From NCBI GenBank assembly GCA_037833965.1, contig AP031351.1, positions 19,356,501-19,420,500 of the forward strand: DNA of 64,000 nt, read 5' to 3'. Below the pieces are notes generated by a model. It saw only the letters and a program-made list of their open reading frames with translations. It was not told the origin of the DNA and made no database searches. This DNA is from Marchantia polymorpha subsp. ruderalis. Lineage: Eukaryota > Streptophyta > Marchantiopsida > Marchantiales > Marchantiaceae. Each line of letters opens with the position of its first letter. Within the stretch, counting starts at the first letter, position 1. Positions 1 through 11,616 of the stretch are shown here, in pieces. The position numbers were made by a program, and so were the translations under genes.

Positions 1-32
1 AGAGGGCCAATCGGGAGTTAGCGGCGGCAGAA

Positions 33-1556
33 GTGTCAGATAGCAGCGTAGAAAAGACAGTTGCCCCGATTGTGAGTACACCTGAAGTCGCAATGGACGA
101 GTCAACACAGCCTGTAGTGATGGAAGGATCTGCGGGGGGTATTGATCAAAGTTCAAGCAGAAGCACTAGCGGAACCTTTGAAGGAGGGAATAGAGATAGT
201 CCGTCCGAATTCTCTGTCTTCGGAGCGAACACAGACTGCGGGAAGTGAAGGAACATCATACCCAAAGACGAGCGAGGAATTTATAAAGGAGTTAACATTA
301 AGTGACGAAATACTGGGACAGATTGTTGCACAGGTTGGAGGGACGATGGTAGATGCCACAGATAGTGCATTGCCATCATCTCGTACAGGAGAGGTGAAAC
401 CTGCAGAAGAGACGAAGACTTTGCAAGAGGAACCGAAGGAGTTAGTCGTTTCTTTCCCCGACTTCTTGCAGGACAGTGTGGTCCCATTACTGAAGTATCT
501 CGATGGGAAGAGAGGGAAGTATGCAAGTAGGATTTTATGTAGAGATGATAAGAAATAGAACGCAGCTCAAGAGAGCACTAGCAGTAAAGAGGGAGTGGGA
601 TTCCGCGACTGAATTGGCACGGGAGCGAGCGGCAAACTTGGCAACCGAGTGCGCAGCAGTGAAGGTGACATTGCAGGAGCGAGAAGCCCAGCTCCGAAAG
701 AAGGAAATTGAGTGTGAAGTACTGCAATTGAACATGGAGAAGGAATCCGGACGATGTGCAGAGTTGGAGGAGACTTGTGGTGGATTTCGCAAGTCCAACG
801 AGAACAGGCAGAAGATGACAGTGGATTTGCTCACGAGGTTGGAGAAATCCAGAGAAGCATATGATGAGGCAGTTAAGCGATCGGAGCAACTGATCACCAC
901 TACGGAGAAGCAAGAGAAGAAGCATATCGAGGAACTTGCTACATTGGAGGCCCGAAGAGCCAAAGAAGTTCGCATCGCCGAAGAACTTCGGGGCAAAATT
1001 GCAGAGGCAAAGACGGCGGAAGAAGATATTCGTCGCAAGGTTTTAGATATTGAGGGTAAGTGCGAGGCGGAATTCCAACGTGCGGAGGAGCTATCAGCAA
1101 GTCTGACGGAGGGGTTCCGGAAGCATGTGGAGGAATTGGCGAATTGGGCCAAGAAATTGACGGATTGTGAATCGGCCAGAACTTTAGAGGTCGAATATAA
1201 GTTGAAGGTTGAATCGGAATGTCGATAGTTGCGGGAGCAGTTAGGTAAGGCAGACATGAGATCGCAGGAGTCGCAAAGTAGAATGAAAAAGGTAGAGGAA
1301 GCCTATCGACAGCTACTGGACGAGACAACCGACGGGTTGAAGTTGCGTTTGGAGAAGTGTCTGAACGAGTTCGCGATGTGGGGATTGCAAACGGTGAAGT
1401 GGCTGAAGTTAGATTCGCTCGAGCGGCGGTTGATGAGCGCCAAGACCAGCGAATCCGCCGGACACAAACAGATTATAGAGTTAGTTAACACATTTTCAGA
1501 AGAATTGAATGAGGCGCGCCATAATGTAGAAGTAGAGATTGTAAACGTGTTGCGTA
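33..1556 (+). pseudogene. Coiled-coil repeat-family protein, broken copy 1
   Basis: A long hydrophilic alpha-helical protein is readable in three frames. An acidic N-terminal part (about 33-240) shifts frame to a segment containing SFPDFLQDSVVPLLKYLD (about 240-540). It shifts again to a Glu/Lys/Arg-rich coiled coil (503-1,556) with recurrent ELR, EKREK-like and LEARR heptads. The coiled-coil frame has one stop (1,226-1,228), where the second copy at 35-40 kb reads Arg. The segment ends abruptly after EIVNVLR, where the LTR-like repeat at 1,557 begins; copy 2 continues about 40 residues further. The function is unknown. Copies at 35-40 kb and 36.9-38.1 kb show it belongs to a dispersed repeat family, probably an element-encoded structural protein. 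The resemblance to Marchantia repeat proteins is from memory and was not tested. Confidence 0.7.
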
Positions 1557-1819
1557 TGTCATGTAGTTTTTGGTGTTTTGCTAAAAATAATGTCGAGCTT
1601 AGGGTTTGGGTCGTGAGGGGTATACAATTGGAGACGGCTCGAAGAACGTCAGTTCTTCGAGTCAAGCCTAGCGCGTTGGGAGTAGTGCCCAAGAGCATCG
1701 ACTTGCAATCTCAGAGTGTGGAGTGGGTTTGGCTTGACTATGTTTATGACAGTGACGGTTTTTGCCAGTAGGGTAAACAACCGACGGGAATTCCAGTGGG
1801 GAATCTCCCGTGTATTTTA
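1557..1819 (+). repeat. 5' terminal repeat of retrotransposon copy A
   Basis: Begins TGTCATGTAG and is roughly 80% similar by eye to the repeats at 17,249 and 28,491. It interrupts the coiled-coil gene. It keeps the TATACAA box (1,621-1,627), the hairpin CTCGAAGAAC-GTCA-GTTCTTCGAG and the predicted RNA start at 1,651. It starts at exactly the same base as the copy-B repeat, so TGTCATG is the natural left end of the family. Confidence 0.8.
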
Positions 1820-1830
1820 CTCGAAGAACT
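1820..1830 (+). promoter_or_regulatory. Predicted self-complementary primer-binding site, copy A
   Basis: CTCGAAGAACT lies directly after the terminal repeat. It is the exact reverse complement of 1,651-1,661, the predicted first 11 nt of the transcript. The same pair is intact in copy B although the surrounding repeat has diverged strongly. This is the arrangement used for self-priming by the Tf1 group of Ty3/gypsy elements. Confidence 0.7.
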
Positions 1831-4800
1831 GACGGTGGTGGTCCTGTAGTGCGGGATCACGAGAAAATTTGTTCATTTGTTTCGTTTCTGTGTGTTCCGT
1901 CGCCTGTGCGAGTTGGTGTGTGTGTATGTTCGAGGCGTGAGTTCCTTCCTCTGGATCTGACAGGACATAAATTGTGTGACAGAGAGGGGGTTAGGTTATA
2001 CCATTAGTGTGAAGGTTCGAGGAGTTAAAACCTAAACAGTAAGAGTGAATGCATCGAGGAAGGAGTTCTTAGATCGTAGAATTTAGGAATTTCTGGTTGT
2101 ACTCGTTTCGTTTCTTTGAACCTTCGTCATCGGCTGGTTCTTTTTCCGGAGCAATTGGTTTTGATACACGTAGTTCAAGGAAAGGTTTATGGAAATTTTC
2201 AGGACCTGAAATTCTCTGTTGATCGATCGGGTACAGTTCTTTGGCGACGGATACGATCGTGCAGGTGGCGGCAGTAGCAACTGATACCGTTCTCTTCGTT
2301 GAGTGGGAATTTTGGCGCAAATCTTGACGTTGTGCTGCAGGTGGAGGAGCCTTTTTGCTACGATGGCCGAGTAGTGAGTGGAGCTGGAGACGGAGAAAGA
2401 GTAGAAAGTGATGTCAGAGCGAAAGCAGTTTAAGAGGATTGACGAGCGAAGTCCGTGGTGTGGTCGAGACTTGTCTACAATACCTAGCACTAGGGCGGGC
2501 TGTAAGACCGGGTGTTGCACATATGTACTAAGTGTCAGAAGTGGTCAAGTGATTAAGGATGATTAGCCAAGGGATAGCTAAGTCTAGCTAGTTATGACTA
2601 AACTAGTTAGTTATAACTAAGTTTATTTAGTCATAACTAAGTTTAGCTACAATGTCTTTAGTTGGCGGAATGATTAGCGGAGTTCTAGAAGAATGGAGTG
2701 AGCACTTCTATTTTGTCTTTTACGAGAGGTGAGCACATCTATTTTGTCTTATACAAAGGTTCTAGATTCCAAGTGATTAGATATTTGACTAAAAGCTTGG
2801 ATTTGATTGGTTAGACTAAAATGTATGAAAGATGATTGGCTAGACTAAACCTAATGTTGACTTAGTGGCTAAGAAGCTTGTAGAAGTTTAAAAGTTTCCA
2901 ATGGCATGTTGCCATCTCAATCTTGGATTCCGAAAACTTCTAGAAGGTTTAGCTAGGCCAATGGCATGTTGCCACATAAAGAGGGTTAATCAAACTTACC
3001 TAGGTAAAAGTAAGTTAGGAGACATTACCACATGTTACTATGGTAACTTCTCAAGTAGTATAAATAGAGGGGTAGAGTAGTACCTCTCAAGCAAGTTTGG
3101 AGAGTTCATATGTAGAGACTTGTTTCATATATGAAAGAGTGACGAATTTTCAGTACCTTGGAGTGTCGATGAGTGTATGAGTTGGAGTGATACCTTGAGA
3201 GATTGTGTGAGAGGGTTTTTAGGTTATGAGTATGATGCGGAATCCTAGTCTTCTAGAATCATGATGAGCTACCAAAAAGCCATCTGAGGTAAACTTGAGT
3301 GAGAGTCAGCCCGGAGGTTGCAGGGCACGCAAAGGAAATCGAGTCTTCTCCCCTGAGTTGCTGCTACTGTCGAGACGCGGCATATCTTCGAATATGGTCG
3401 ATATATCCCTTGTGGTCGATCAGAAAGTCTGCGCGCTCTCTGTCTTAGGTCGTGCACGGGCTAGGAGTGATACTGACTGATTGTCGTTCTCTTCGTTGAG
3501 GTAAGCAATGGCGGATGATTCGCCGATAGGGAAGAAGACCGGGAAGGGGAAATGGTGCTATAGTAGTCAACGGATTTACAATGCAGTTTGACGAGGAGAA
3601 CAAGGGAAATGGTAGAATTCCAAGAGTAGGGATTCTGGTTAAATTTCGCCTTCATCCATCCGCAAGACAGATTTTATCGTGAAGCAAACTGTCCAGGGAA
3701 AGCGGTGTAGCAGAATTTGGTTTCAAAGGGACCTTGAAACAACTACTACATCAGAAATTACATTTAAAATATGAGCTTGTCATTGAGAATTCACGATAAG
3801 CAAAATAGAGAGAGACTGGAAGGTCGGTCTCGTCGGTGAATAGAGGACAAGAGTATTATAACAGGAATATCTTCCGTTGCAGACATGTGGACCTCCCGTA
3901 TATGTGAAGGCTCATGGCTTCCGATTTCCGTACTTTTCACCTACACTTTATTATGCTCTTCACTCAAACTGTGAGAAGCAAGGAGTAGATGTGAGTTCGG
4001 GCCACATGCGACAGTAGTCCTTCACTAAGAGGAAGCCATTATCCTGAGTATTCCTTGATAGTGTTATCGCCCGGTGTTTGAGATGCATCTGTGCTGGAGA
4101 AAACCCTCAGATCAGAGTCAAACCGTCATCTCCCTTGAGGTATACAAAACTATACGTCACAGATTTTTTGACAAAAATGTGGCCATCAGGCTCCCTTGAA
4201 TCTGAATCATGCACGGCATGATCGTACATGGATTCTTTATCAGTTCAACAACCTTTCCATCTTGAAGTTTCTCCTCATGCTCTTCTGCCAAAACAGTTTT
4301 CACAGTTGAAGATTGAATTGATGCGTCTCGTTCAGAGATGATGACGGTGAACCCTGCAGTGTAGTCACTCGAGGAAGCACCTTCAGCTCTGACCACTTCC
4401 AACACTTCAGACGTCTGGCCATTGACTTTTGAGTGCCGTTCGGCTTGAAGCGGAAGAGCTACAGATTGTAAAACTTTCAGATCGTGACTCTACATGGAGA
4501 GAGTTGTCGAATTCTTCAAGGATAATCGAAGGTAGTTCTTTAGAAAATTAAAGTTTTTGTATTAACATATGTTTCCCGGCTTTCCTGTCAACTCCTAGTG
4601 GAGGTTGTGTGGGGCTGGGATATCAAAATGGACAAAGTGAACTGTACAAAGATCCAAAACTTGTGTGTAGCGTTCTCTTCACTTGTTCCTCTCGTTTTGT
4701 AGGTGTGATGCTAGCTCAATGTCTTGCTTAAAGTATTGTGATTGTATGTAGCACCTATGACAGCTTACCATGCTTGAATGGTTCAAGTAAAATACTACAC

Positions 4801-5626
4801 GTGAGGAGTGTAGTAGAAGTATAGTCACAGTACCTCTTTCACAACCCATCATGTTATTGATATAGTACAAATGTTCTAGATTGTAAACTCATGAAAATTA
4901 AAGACAGCCCCAAGCTAGTGATATTGATTTCTTAAATTTGGGATTATTTGGGGGAGCTTCTATAGTTTCAGTAAGTTCAGTTGTATTCCTTGTCACAGGA
5001 AGAATAGTAGAAGTAATTTCAGTGCAGATGCTTCTTAAAATTTCTCCAAAGTGTAGAATTGGAGAAGTCATTGCTTAGTCTTCGGGTGGAGGTTGACGGG
5101 AAGCTATGATGTTGCTGTAAAACTATTAAATTTGTTTAATAGTTTTAGTGTTGAATTGGGCTGTAGCACAGAGTAGTATTCTTAAGCGAAAACATCTTTA
5201 CTTGGTGGATGTGAAAAGAAAAAAGAAAAAGAAAAAAAAGAAAAAGAAAAAGAAAAAAGTAGAAAAAAAAATATTCTGAAAAGATTGAAAACTTGCACTC
5301 AATCTTACCTATATGAGTTTTTCGGTTGTGAAGACATGTACTCATATTGTTCTTAGTGTATATGTTTGTTGAGGTAGTGGAAGTATATGTTTTAGCTGTA
5401 TCTCTTTTCTTATGGTGAACGATTAGAGTAAGTAACGGTTTTTAGATTTCTTGCCCTAGTGGAAGGAGAGGTGTGATTTGTTGTATGAGACAGCTTGGTG
5501 GAGATATCTTCTTTACGACGGGATGAAGGAGATAACGTTGGACGCGTGAAAGAAGCAGACACGGAGCATGACGAGTGGATGAACTTCCGCGCTACATGTG
5601 CATTTGCAGACGGAAGGTGGTAGGGG
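1831..5626 (+). other. Mosaic leader of retrotransposon copy A
   Basis: No convincing coding sequence is present. 1,831-2,510 begins like a retrotransposon leader. From about 2,513 to 3,270 a different sequence with its own TATA box (3,059) looks like a nested LTR or promoter segment. The short motif CGTTCTCTTCGTTGAG occurs on both sides of it (near 2,288 and 3,484), which suggests an insertion. 5,119-5,146 is an AT-rich palindrome resembling one upstream of copy B, and 5,215-5,270 is a GAAAAAG purine tract. A minus-strand ORF at 4,157-4,405 (82 codons) has no recognised domain. Confidence 0.5.
3059..3066 (+). promoter_or_regulatory. TATA box of a nested LTR-like segment
   Basis: TATAAATA followed by AGGGG and a GAG-rich stretch about 30 bp downstream, within non-coding sequence of changed composition (2,513-3,270). 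It reads like a plant polymerase II promoter inside a decayed LTR. The matching second LTR was not found in the window. Confidence 0.4.
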
Positions 5627-8600
5627 CGATGAAGATCGAATCGGGATCGCGAAGCGATGCGATGTCCCGTGTGTGTTGTCTTGTTTTGTGTTGTGTTTCC
5701 TTTAGACTGGAGAGTCGTTGCTAGCTGTTTGCTTGTGTTTGGATCCTCTCCAGTCTTGCTTCTTGGTGCGCGCCCGTGTAGGGGTGACGTTGATTTCCGG
5801 AGTAGTTTTACTCCTGTGTGCTGTCGATAGGGGGCTGGACTTGATCACCGGCCGGCCTATCCATGTTTCTCTCACGGTGAGATTGGAGTGATGACCAGTA
5901 GACTGTGAGAGTTTTCTTGCTGTGATGACAGGTTAGGTTGCCCATACCCATTAGCTAGTAGGGCTAGAGTAGCTCAGTGCGGCACGACGTCAGGGGCGGA
6001 TTGGGTTATTGGGTGGAGATCTGGCAGTGGTGCCAGTTGAGGTTTCGTCATCACGGAGCAGTATAGTGGTCTTGTCGAGGACCGCAGTGGATTTACGCGA
6101 AGTGGGTTGAGGTATCGGCTACCTTCACCTATCTCGCCAGTAGTTACAGAGGAGGACCAGAGTGATGCAGACAAAGAGTCTTCGGGGGTGATATCGTCTG
6201 GTGTTCCAACCCCATTGATTTGGGACATGGACGGGATGTACGGAGCCGTGAAGGGCCCTCGACGTTACTCTGGTGCAGTGGGCACCATCGAGCTCGATGA
6301 TTTTATTCAAGAGTTCAACACGTGGTGTGATATGCAGTTTCTGCGTAACCCCACGTTGTTTACATCCTTCTTTGCGTGGAAGAGGTTATTCCAGCACTTG
6401 GAGGGGCCTCCCATGAATGATTATCATGAGTTTGGGAGAGATTATGCTGCGGAGATTGATGCATGGAGACGTTATTGGTCTCCGAACTACTTATCCATTA
6501 CCCAGGGTGGTGTGGGTACCATTGGAGATGCGAGTATCGGCATCAGCGGAGGTGCGAGTAGTAGCATCAGCGAGGGTACCAGTGGAGCAGTTGGCGCAAC
6601 TGGTACTAGTACCAGTAGCGGTACAGTTAACATTGTTGGTGGCAGCACGAGGGGAGAAGCTAGTGGCGTACCTTCATTTAGCCCCATTCCTGAGTTCTTC
6701 CAGAGGTTGAGGAAGAACTATTAGGGGGTGAAGACGGAGAAGTTGAGGAGTCTCCAGGAGTTTGAGCGGAAGACTGGTGAGAGTCTTCGTGAGGCATACA
6801 GTCGTATGCAACGGCTGATATCAGTTACTCACGGTGTGACTGAGGCACAGGCTGTCCAATACTGGTATCGGATTCTGGACAGAGAGTTGCGGAGGAGAGT
6901 GTGTGATGCTACTCTCATGAGCGACTCATCACCCACATTAGCCCATGTGTTTGCTCTTTCTGAGAAGATTGAGCTTAACATGGTGGAGGAGAGGGTGGTG
7001 ACGTCTATATTTGCGAGGGACACAACCACTACTTTGCGTATCCCACATAGCACAGCACAGTCTCATCCCATGGGTGGTGATAGTGGAAGTCATGAAGGTC
7101 ATATACGACATCCTTAAGGTCACAGATAGCCTAGTGTGCGGCCACCACTGCCTTCATTTTCGGGCCAGCCACATGGACCGTCATGTTGGACATGCGGAGG
7201 TAGTCATATGAGGAAGGATTGTCCCCAGGAGAGAGAAGGACAAACTCCACAGGCTAGGCCACAGCCGGCACAGTTGACCTGTGATCACTGTCATCGACCG
7301 GGTCACCCTCAAGAGCGTTGTTTTGACCTTCATCCTGAGTTGAGATCTGGAAGGTAGAGGTCGTGGAGGTGATGCTCCACGAGGCCGAGGTGGTCGAGGC
7401 GGTAGAGGTACCGGTGCCATTGAGCGTACCGCAGCGAGTGCTACTTCCGCTACAGAGAGCGCTATGGCTGCTCGGATTGAGCAGTTGGAGCAGAGGCTTG
7501 CTGCTATGGCTGGTTTGGGGGCGAGCACTTCCACATGTTACGAGGGAGAGGATTTCTCCTATTTGGCTAGTGCAGCACAGGTTGAAGCATCAGTTGCAGT
7601 GACAAGAGGTGGTGCTCGCGCTTCAGAGCCACGTAATGCGATTGTGGAGTTGGACCCTTAGAGGGGTGAGGGTGGACGTTAGTCTAGACTTCCCCAGTCC
7701 TTTTTATTGTCAAAGGTGGCTAGCAGTTCATCTATGAGACCTACACCGCCTAGTGACACTTGAGTGAGAACTGAGGTTCTTACATCATCTGTTGTGGACG
7801 CAGACGTGCCATCTAGTGCAGTGATGCGGATGGCCACTTCTGTCTTGCAATCTCCATTGTTTTCAGCCACAGAGTTGATGGACTCGGGTATTGATTTGGC
7901 TCGAGTATTTCAGGTAGCAGCCACGTTGTGTGAGCGTGGGAGAGTCACTGCTACGAGTGCCGAGATACGTGAGGATACGGTTGAGGACCCATCCTCAACG
8001 TCTACATTGTTCGAGGAGACAACTTGGCAGGCGGCTACGGCGAGGATGGAGTCCTTACCAGCTCATTCAACCATTGATCGTGAAAATATTGTTCCTGGTG
8101 TATGTATGGTGGACAACCGAAATGGTCTATTTCGGTTAGTGAGTTCTACTGGACATGTGTATGTTCCAGCCAGAGTTTTGGTGGATTCCGGTGCACAGCC
8201 CTTGATGTTGGGCAAGGCTGCATGCATTAGTTTGGGTATTAGGATTTCAGAGTTGGAACCTTGCCCATTCCAGATCCAGACATCCCTTGGTGGCGCCAGC
8301 GATAGGTCGTACTTTATGACCAAGGAGAGCATAGCGGTGCAGTTGAGGCATGATCATGCTCATAATAGCTCCTAGTTTGGAGTTCGTGCGGTGGTTACAT
8401 CAGCAGAGTCATATGATGTGCTTGTTGGTGGAGCTGTATTATATCCGATGGGTTTTCGGATGGACTATTGGACGGAGACTGCTGCCTATCGTCTTGGTTG
8501 GCAGTCTGGCGATGGACGTCTCTGTGAGCTGCTAGTGAGATTTATTTCTTGAGATTGACCTCTTGGATCTTCATCTGCGGTCTTAGCATCCGTTGCGGGT

Positions 8601-10167
8601 TTCAGCGGAGTGCTTACCTGGCCTGATGACTTGTTAGAGGGGAACATGTCCGCCGACGATACCTCAGTCTACGAGGATATGGAGGAGGTTGTGAGTTTCA
8701 CAGCGGCGGTGACTTCACCCTTAGATGTTCCACTGTGGAGTTCTTGTCAAGCACTCCAGTTGGAGGCTGATAGGTTGGTGAAGCAGGCTTGGAGTGAAGC
8801 CTCTTTACCAGCAAAGCCAGAGAGGGCTTCAACTGATCGGCTAGTTGGTGGTTCTTGCGCATTGTTTCCATTGGTTACCACACCTATTGCATGGGAGTAT
8901 TCCTTAGGGGGCGTTTGTTTGCTGGATCTTTTTGGTGGGATCAGCACAGGTTTGGCTGCGGTGTTCAGTAAGGTATTCTCGTACGGAGATACTTGTATGT
9001 GGAGAAGGACGAGACTGCACGTCGAGTCTCTTCACGACACGTTGCATAGTTGATGCGGCGTTTTTCTTCGTTATTGCTGCGATCAGCTGTCCGAGGATTC
9101 CAGAAGACGTTGCCTTAAGACATTTTGTTGTTGGGGACGCCAGACCTTGACCGCGTTGGCCATATTGATATGGTGATTGCGGGCTCGCCATGTAAGGGAC
9201 ACACACGCACTGGACATGGGACAGGGTTGCATGATCCCAGATCTCGGATGTTTGGGAGATGATGCGAGTGTTACGTCATCTCTTAGTGCAACATACATGT
9301 TCTCCAGCATACATTCTGGAGAACGTACCATTGTTGGGTGACACTCGGACCCAGTTGATGGCGAGTGTCCATCAGGTCCGAGCATGGATTGGATCAGCAG
9401 TAATGTTGGATGCTGCGAGGGTTGGATCACGGGCTCATCGTGCACGTTTATGGTGGACCAACTTTTGCCACTTGAGATATTGAGTCATGCATATAATTCT
9501 TTGCAGCGTGATCCTACACTCACCGTTGACAGTATCTTGGATGTTTTCCGACACTCTCAGGTGGTGAGAGTTGCTGATAGATCGCCTATGGCGTTGGTGA
9601 ACCGCGTAGGTCAGGCTCTGATGGCTTTACCTACGTTGGTTAGTTATCCAGCATCACATGCATATCGTGATGGTGGACCTGGACTACTGTGGGATAGTAC
9701 AGTACATCAGTTGGTGGAGCCCAACGCTGATGAGAGAGAGCGTGCGATGGGATTTATGACTGTTGCGATCGCAACTGCTTTAGTTTTAGAGGCTTCGCGT
9801 CGTCATGTTTTGGGTCAAGCTATGGACCTGAACTGCTTGACGTGAATTGTGAGCTTGGATTTGGCAGAGCAACGCCGTTTGCGCGTTGATTTAGTGGTTA
9901 GTACACCACTTGTAGCTCATTGCCTATCGGGACGGTAGTGGCAATGGCTGGGGGCGACAGGCAAGATATTCGTCATCCTTGGAGTTCATGGGACGTGATG
10001 AGAGGACTTGCTAGAGTTGCCGCCCATGCAGTTGGAGAGGATTCTCATGTGACGTGGCTACGAAGGAGGGTATGGAGAACCCTTCTTTGCAGGATGTAAC
10101 ACAACAACCATTGACAGTGTCACCTCCCTCTAGTGTGTCTATGGAGGAGGAATGGGAGCCATTGTCG
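5627..10167 (+). pseudogene. Gag-protease-DNA methyltransferase polyprotein, decayed copy A
   Basis: Closely matches copy B (20,568-25,130) by eye. Order: structured leader (5,627-6,100), Gag (6,107-7,117), zinc knuckle CWTCGGSHMRKDCP (about 7,184), second knuckle (about 7,280), RGG-like stretch broken by a +1 insertion near 7,350, protease with the catalytic motif VDSGA (about 8,187), then a DNMT3-like methyltransferase. Motif I is LLDLFGGISTG (about 8,917), followed by a frameshift near 8,965. Motif IV reads GSPCKG (about 9,183), motif VI ILENV (about 9,315), motif VIII HRARLWW (about 9,435) and motif X is near 9,800. Many codons that are CAG, CGA or CGG in copy B are TAG or TGA here. Homology stops near 10,163 where another repeat abuts, so RT, integrase and PHD are missing. 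Dead copy. Confidence 0.9.
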
Positions 10168-10168
10168 G

Positions 10169-10459
10169 GATGTATGCAATGCTGGGAAGTTTTCCCCCTG
10201 AAATATAAGTCTGGAATTGCAAGCGATTCCTACAAGTGTTGATTAGAAAAGTTTCAGGCTGTGGTTGTGGTTACGCACTTCTTAGCGGGTCTTTGGCTCT
10301 AGCTGGATAGTGTCTTCTGGGAGTGGCATTGGCCTGAGAAGTGAAACTCTTTAATAGAATGCTATTCTGTGACAAATCGTGACTTTTGTGGTTGTTTTTC
10401 TCCTCGTGGGATCGGATCTGTACCATTATGCTCCATTTTGATATTTGTCTGTCATTACA
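10169..10459 (-). repeat. TGTAATGACAG repeat, truncated copy R1
   Basis: Reverse complement closely matches 34,899-35,180. On the minus strand it starts TGTAATGACAGACAAATA and runs to the point where copy A of the methyltransferase retrotransposon is cut off. The TG start and repeated insertion fit an LTR of an unidentified element. Confidence 0.7.
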
Positions 10460-10460
10460 G

Positions 10461-10745
10461 GTACCTCAGACTTTAGAGTTCGGACTTTGGCAAGGTACTT
10501 CAGACCTCAAACCTCGTGAGGCACTCTTCAGACCTTAGACCTCGTGAGGTACCTCGGACCTCAAACGTCGGAAGGAACCTTAGACCTCATACCTCGAAAG
10601 GTATCTCGGACTTCGGACTTTGGAAGGGCCTTCGTCGGAAGGTACCTCGGACTTTAGACTTCGGAAGGAACCTGAGAACTCAGACCTCAGACTTTGGACT
10701 GCGGTGAGGTACTTCAGACGTCGGTGAGGGCCTTCGGCCGTGAGG
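10461..10745 (+). repeat. Degenerate GGTACCTCGGACCTC minisatellite
   Basis: Repeated variants of GGTACCTCGGACCTCAAACC and GACTTCGGA at irregular spacing of roughly 20-28 bp. A related set (CCGAAGTCCGAAG) lies in the opposite arm near 14,100-14,190, so it is probably the outer part of the inverted-arm repeat. Reading frames through it are an effect of the repetition. Confidence 0.55.
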
Positions 10746-11602
10746 TATTTTGGCCTTGGAGCAGGAATCTTGCGGGGGCCATATCTCCGCGTTGGAGTGT
10801 CAAAAGGAGCTAAAATTTGATGAGGTTGTTGGTCTCAGCCGACCGCACATGCTTGCAAATTTTCAGCCTCAGATGTTGAACCTAGAGCTGATAGAGAGAA
10901 TGACGTCTCAGTGTAGTAGGTTTAGGGTTTTGATTTAGGTTTAGAATTTTGATTTAGGGTTAGGTTTCGATTTAGGGTTAAGGTTAGGTTTAGGTTGTAA
11001 ATTAGGGGGAAGGCAGCCGCCGAGTCCTCAGGTGTAGGGCCTGTTTGCTGCTGGCATCAGAGCAAGTGACAGTTTTTGGTAGGATAAAGTAGTCCAAGGC
11101 GTTGACCTTGGGGGTCTTTTCTCAATTTAGTTTCTCAGTTCGGACTTCTGTATTCTCTGCGCGTTTTGTGAGTTGAGTGTGTTGTTCACCGCGTAAGAGT
11201 GACTTCGATTTGACGAAGGTACCGCATCCAAAGTATGAGCCCCAATTCAAATGTTTTGAAATAACGTCTGTCTAGTGACAGGATTTAAGCAAATTTCTAA
11301 TTGGCCGCTAGCCCTTAGTGTACTTCTTGGGAAATTTCTCCCCTGAATCTTAAGTTGAGGTCTTGATCGACCTTTGAGTTTTGCATTTACTTGTTTCAGG
11401 TGTGTTAGTGTGTATTACGGTGCATTGTGTGTCCTCCGAGTCGAACACATGCTGTATTTCTAGGAGTGACAGTAGCCTGAGAATTCAAACTCCTCAATAG
11501 ATTATTAAGAACATGACAATTGATACTCTTTGCGTTGTTTCTATCCTCGTGGAATCGAATCTTTACCATTATGCTCCATTTTGTTATTTATCTGTCATTA
11601 CA
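10746..11602 (-). repeat. Left arm of a ~1-kb inverted repeat (R2)
   Basis: On the minus strand it starts TGTAATGACAGATAAATA (right edge 11,602) and parallels the right arm at 13,253 in order: ATGGAGCATAATGG, CTCCCCTGAATC-type text, telomere-like TTTAGGG units (10,918-11,006), then the segment ending TTGGAGCAGGAATCTTGCGG. The arms enclose a 1.65-kb retroelement relic. The outer edge probably continues into the minisatellite at 10,461. Confidence 0.65.
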
Positions 11603-11616
11603 TTGATCCTTAGGTG

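Noticed and set aside
535..1257. Long minus-strand ORF opposite the coiled-coil gene
   Set aside because: A Ser/Leu-rich shadow of the Glu/Lys-rich coiled coil on the other strand.
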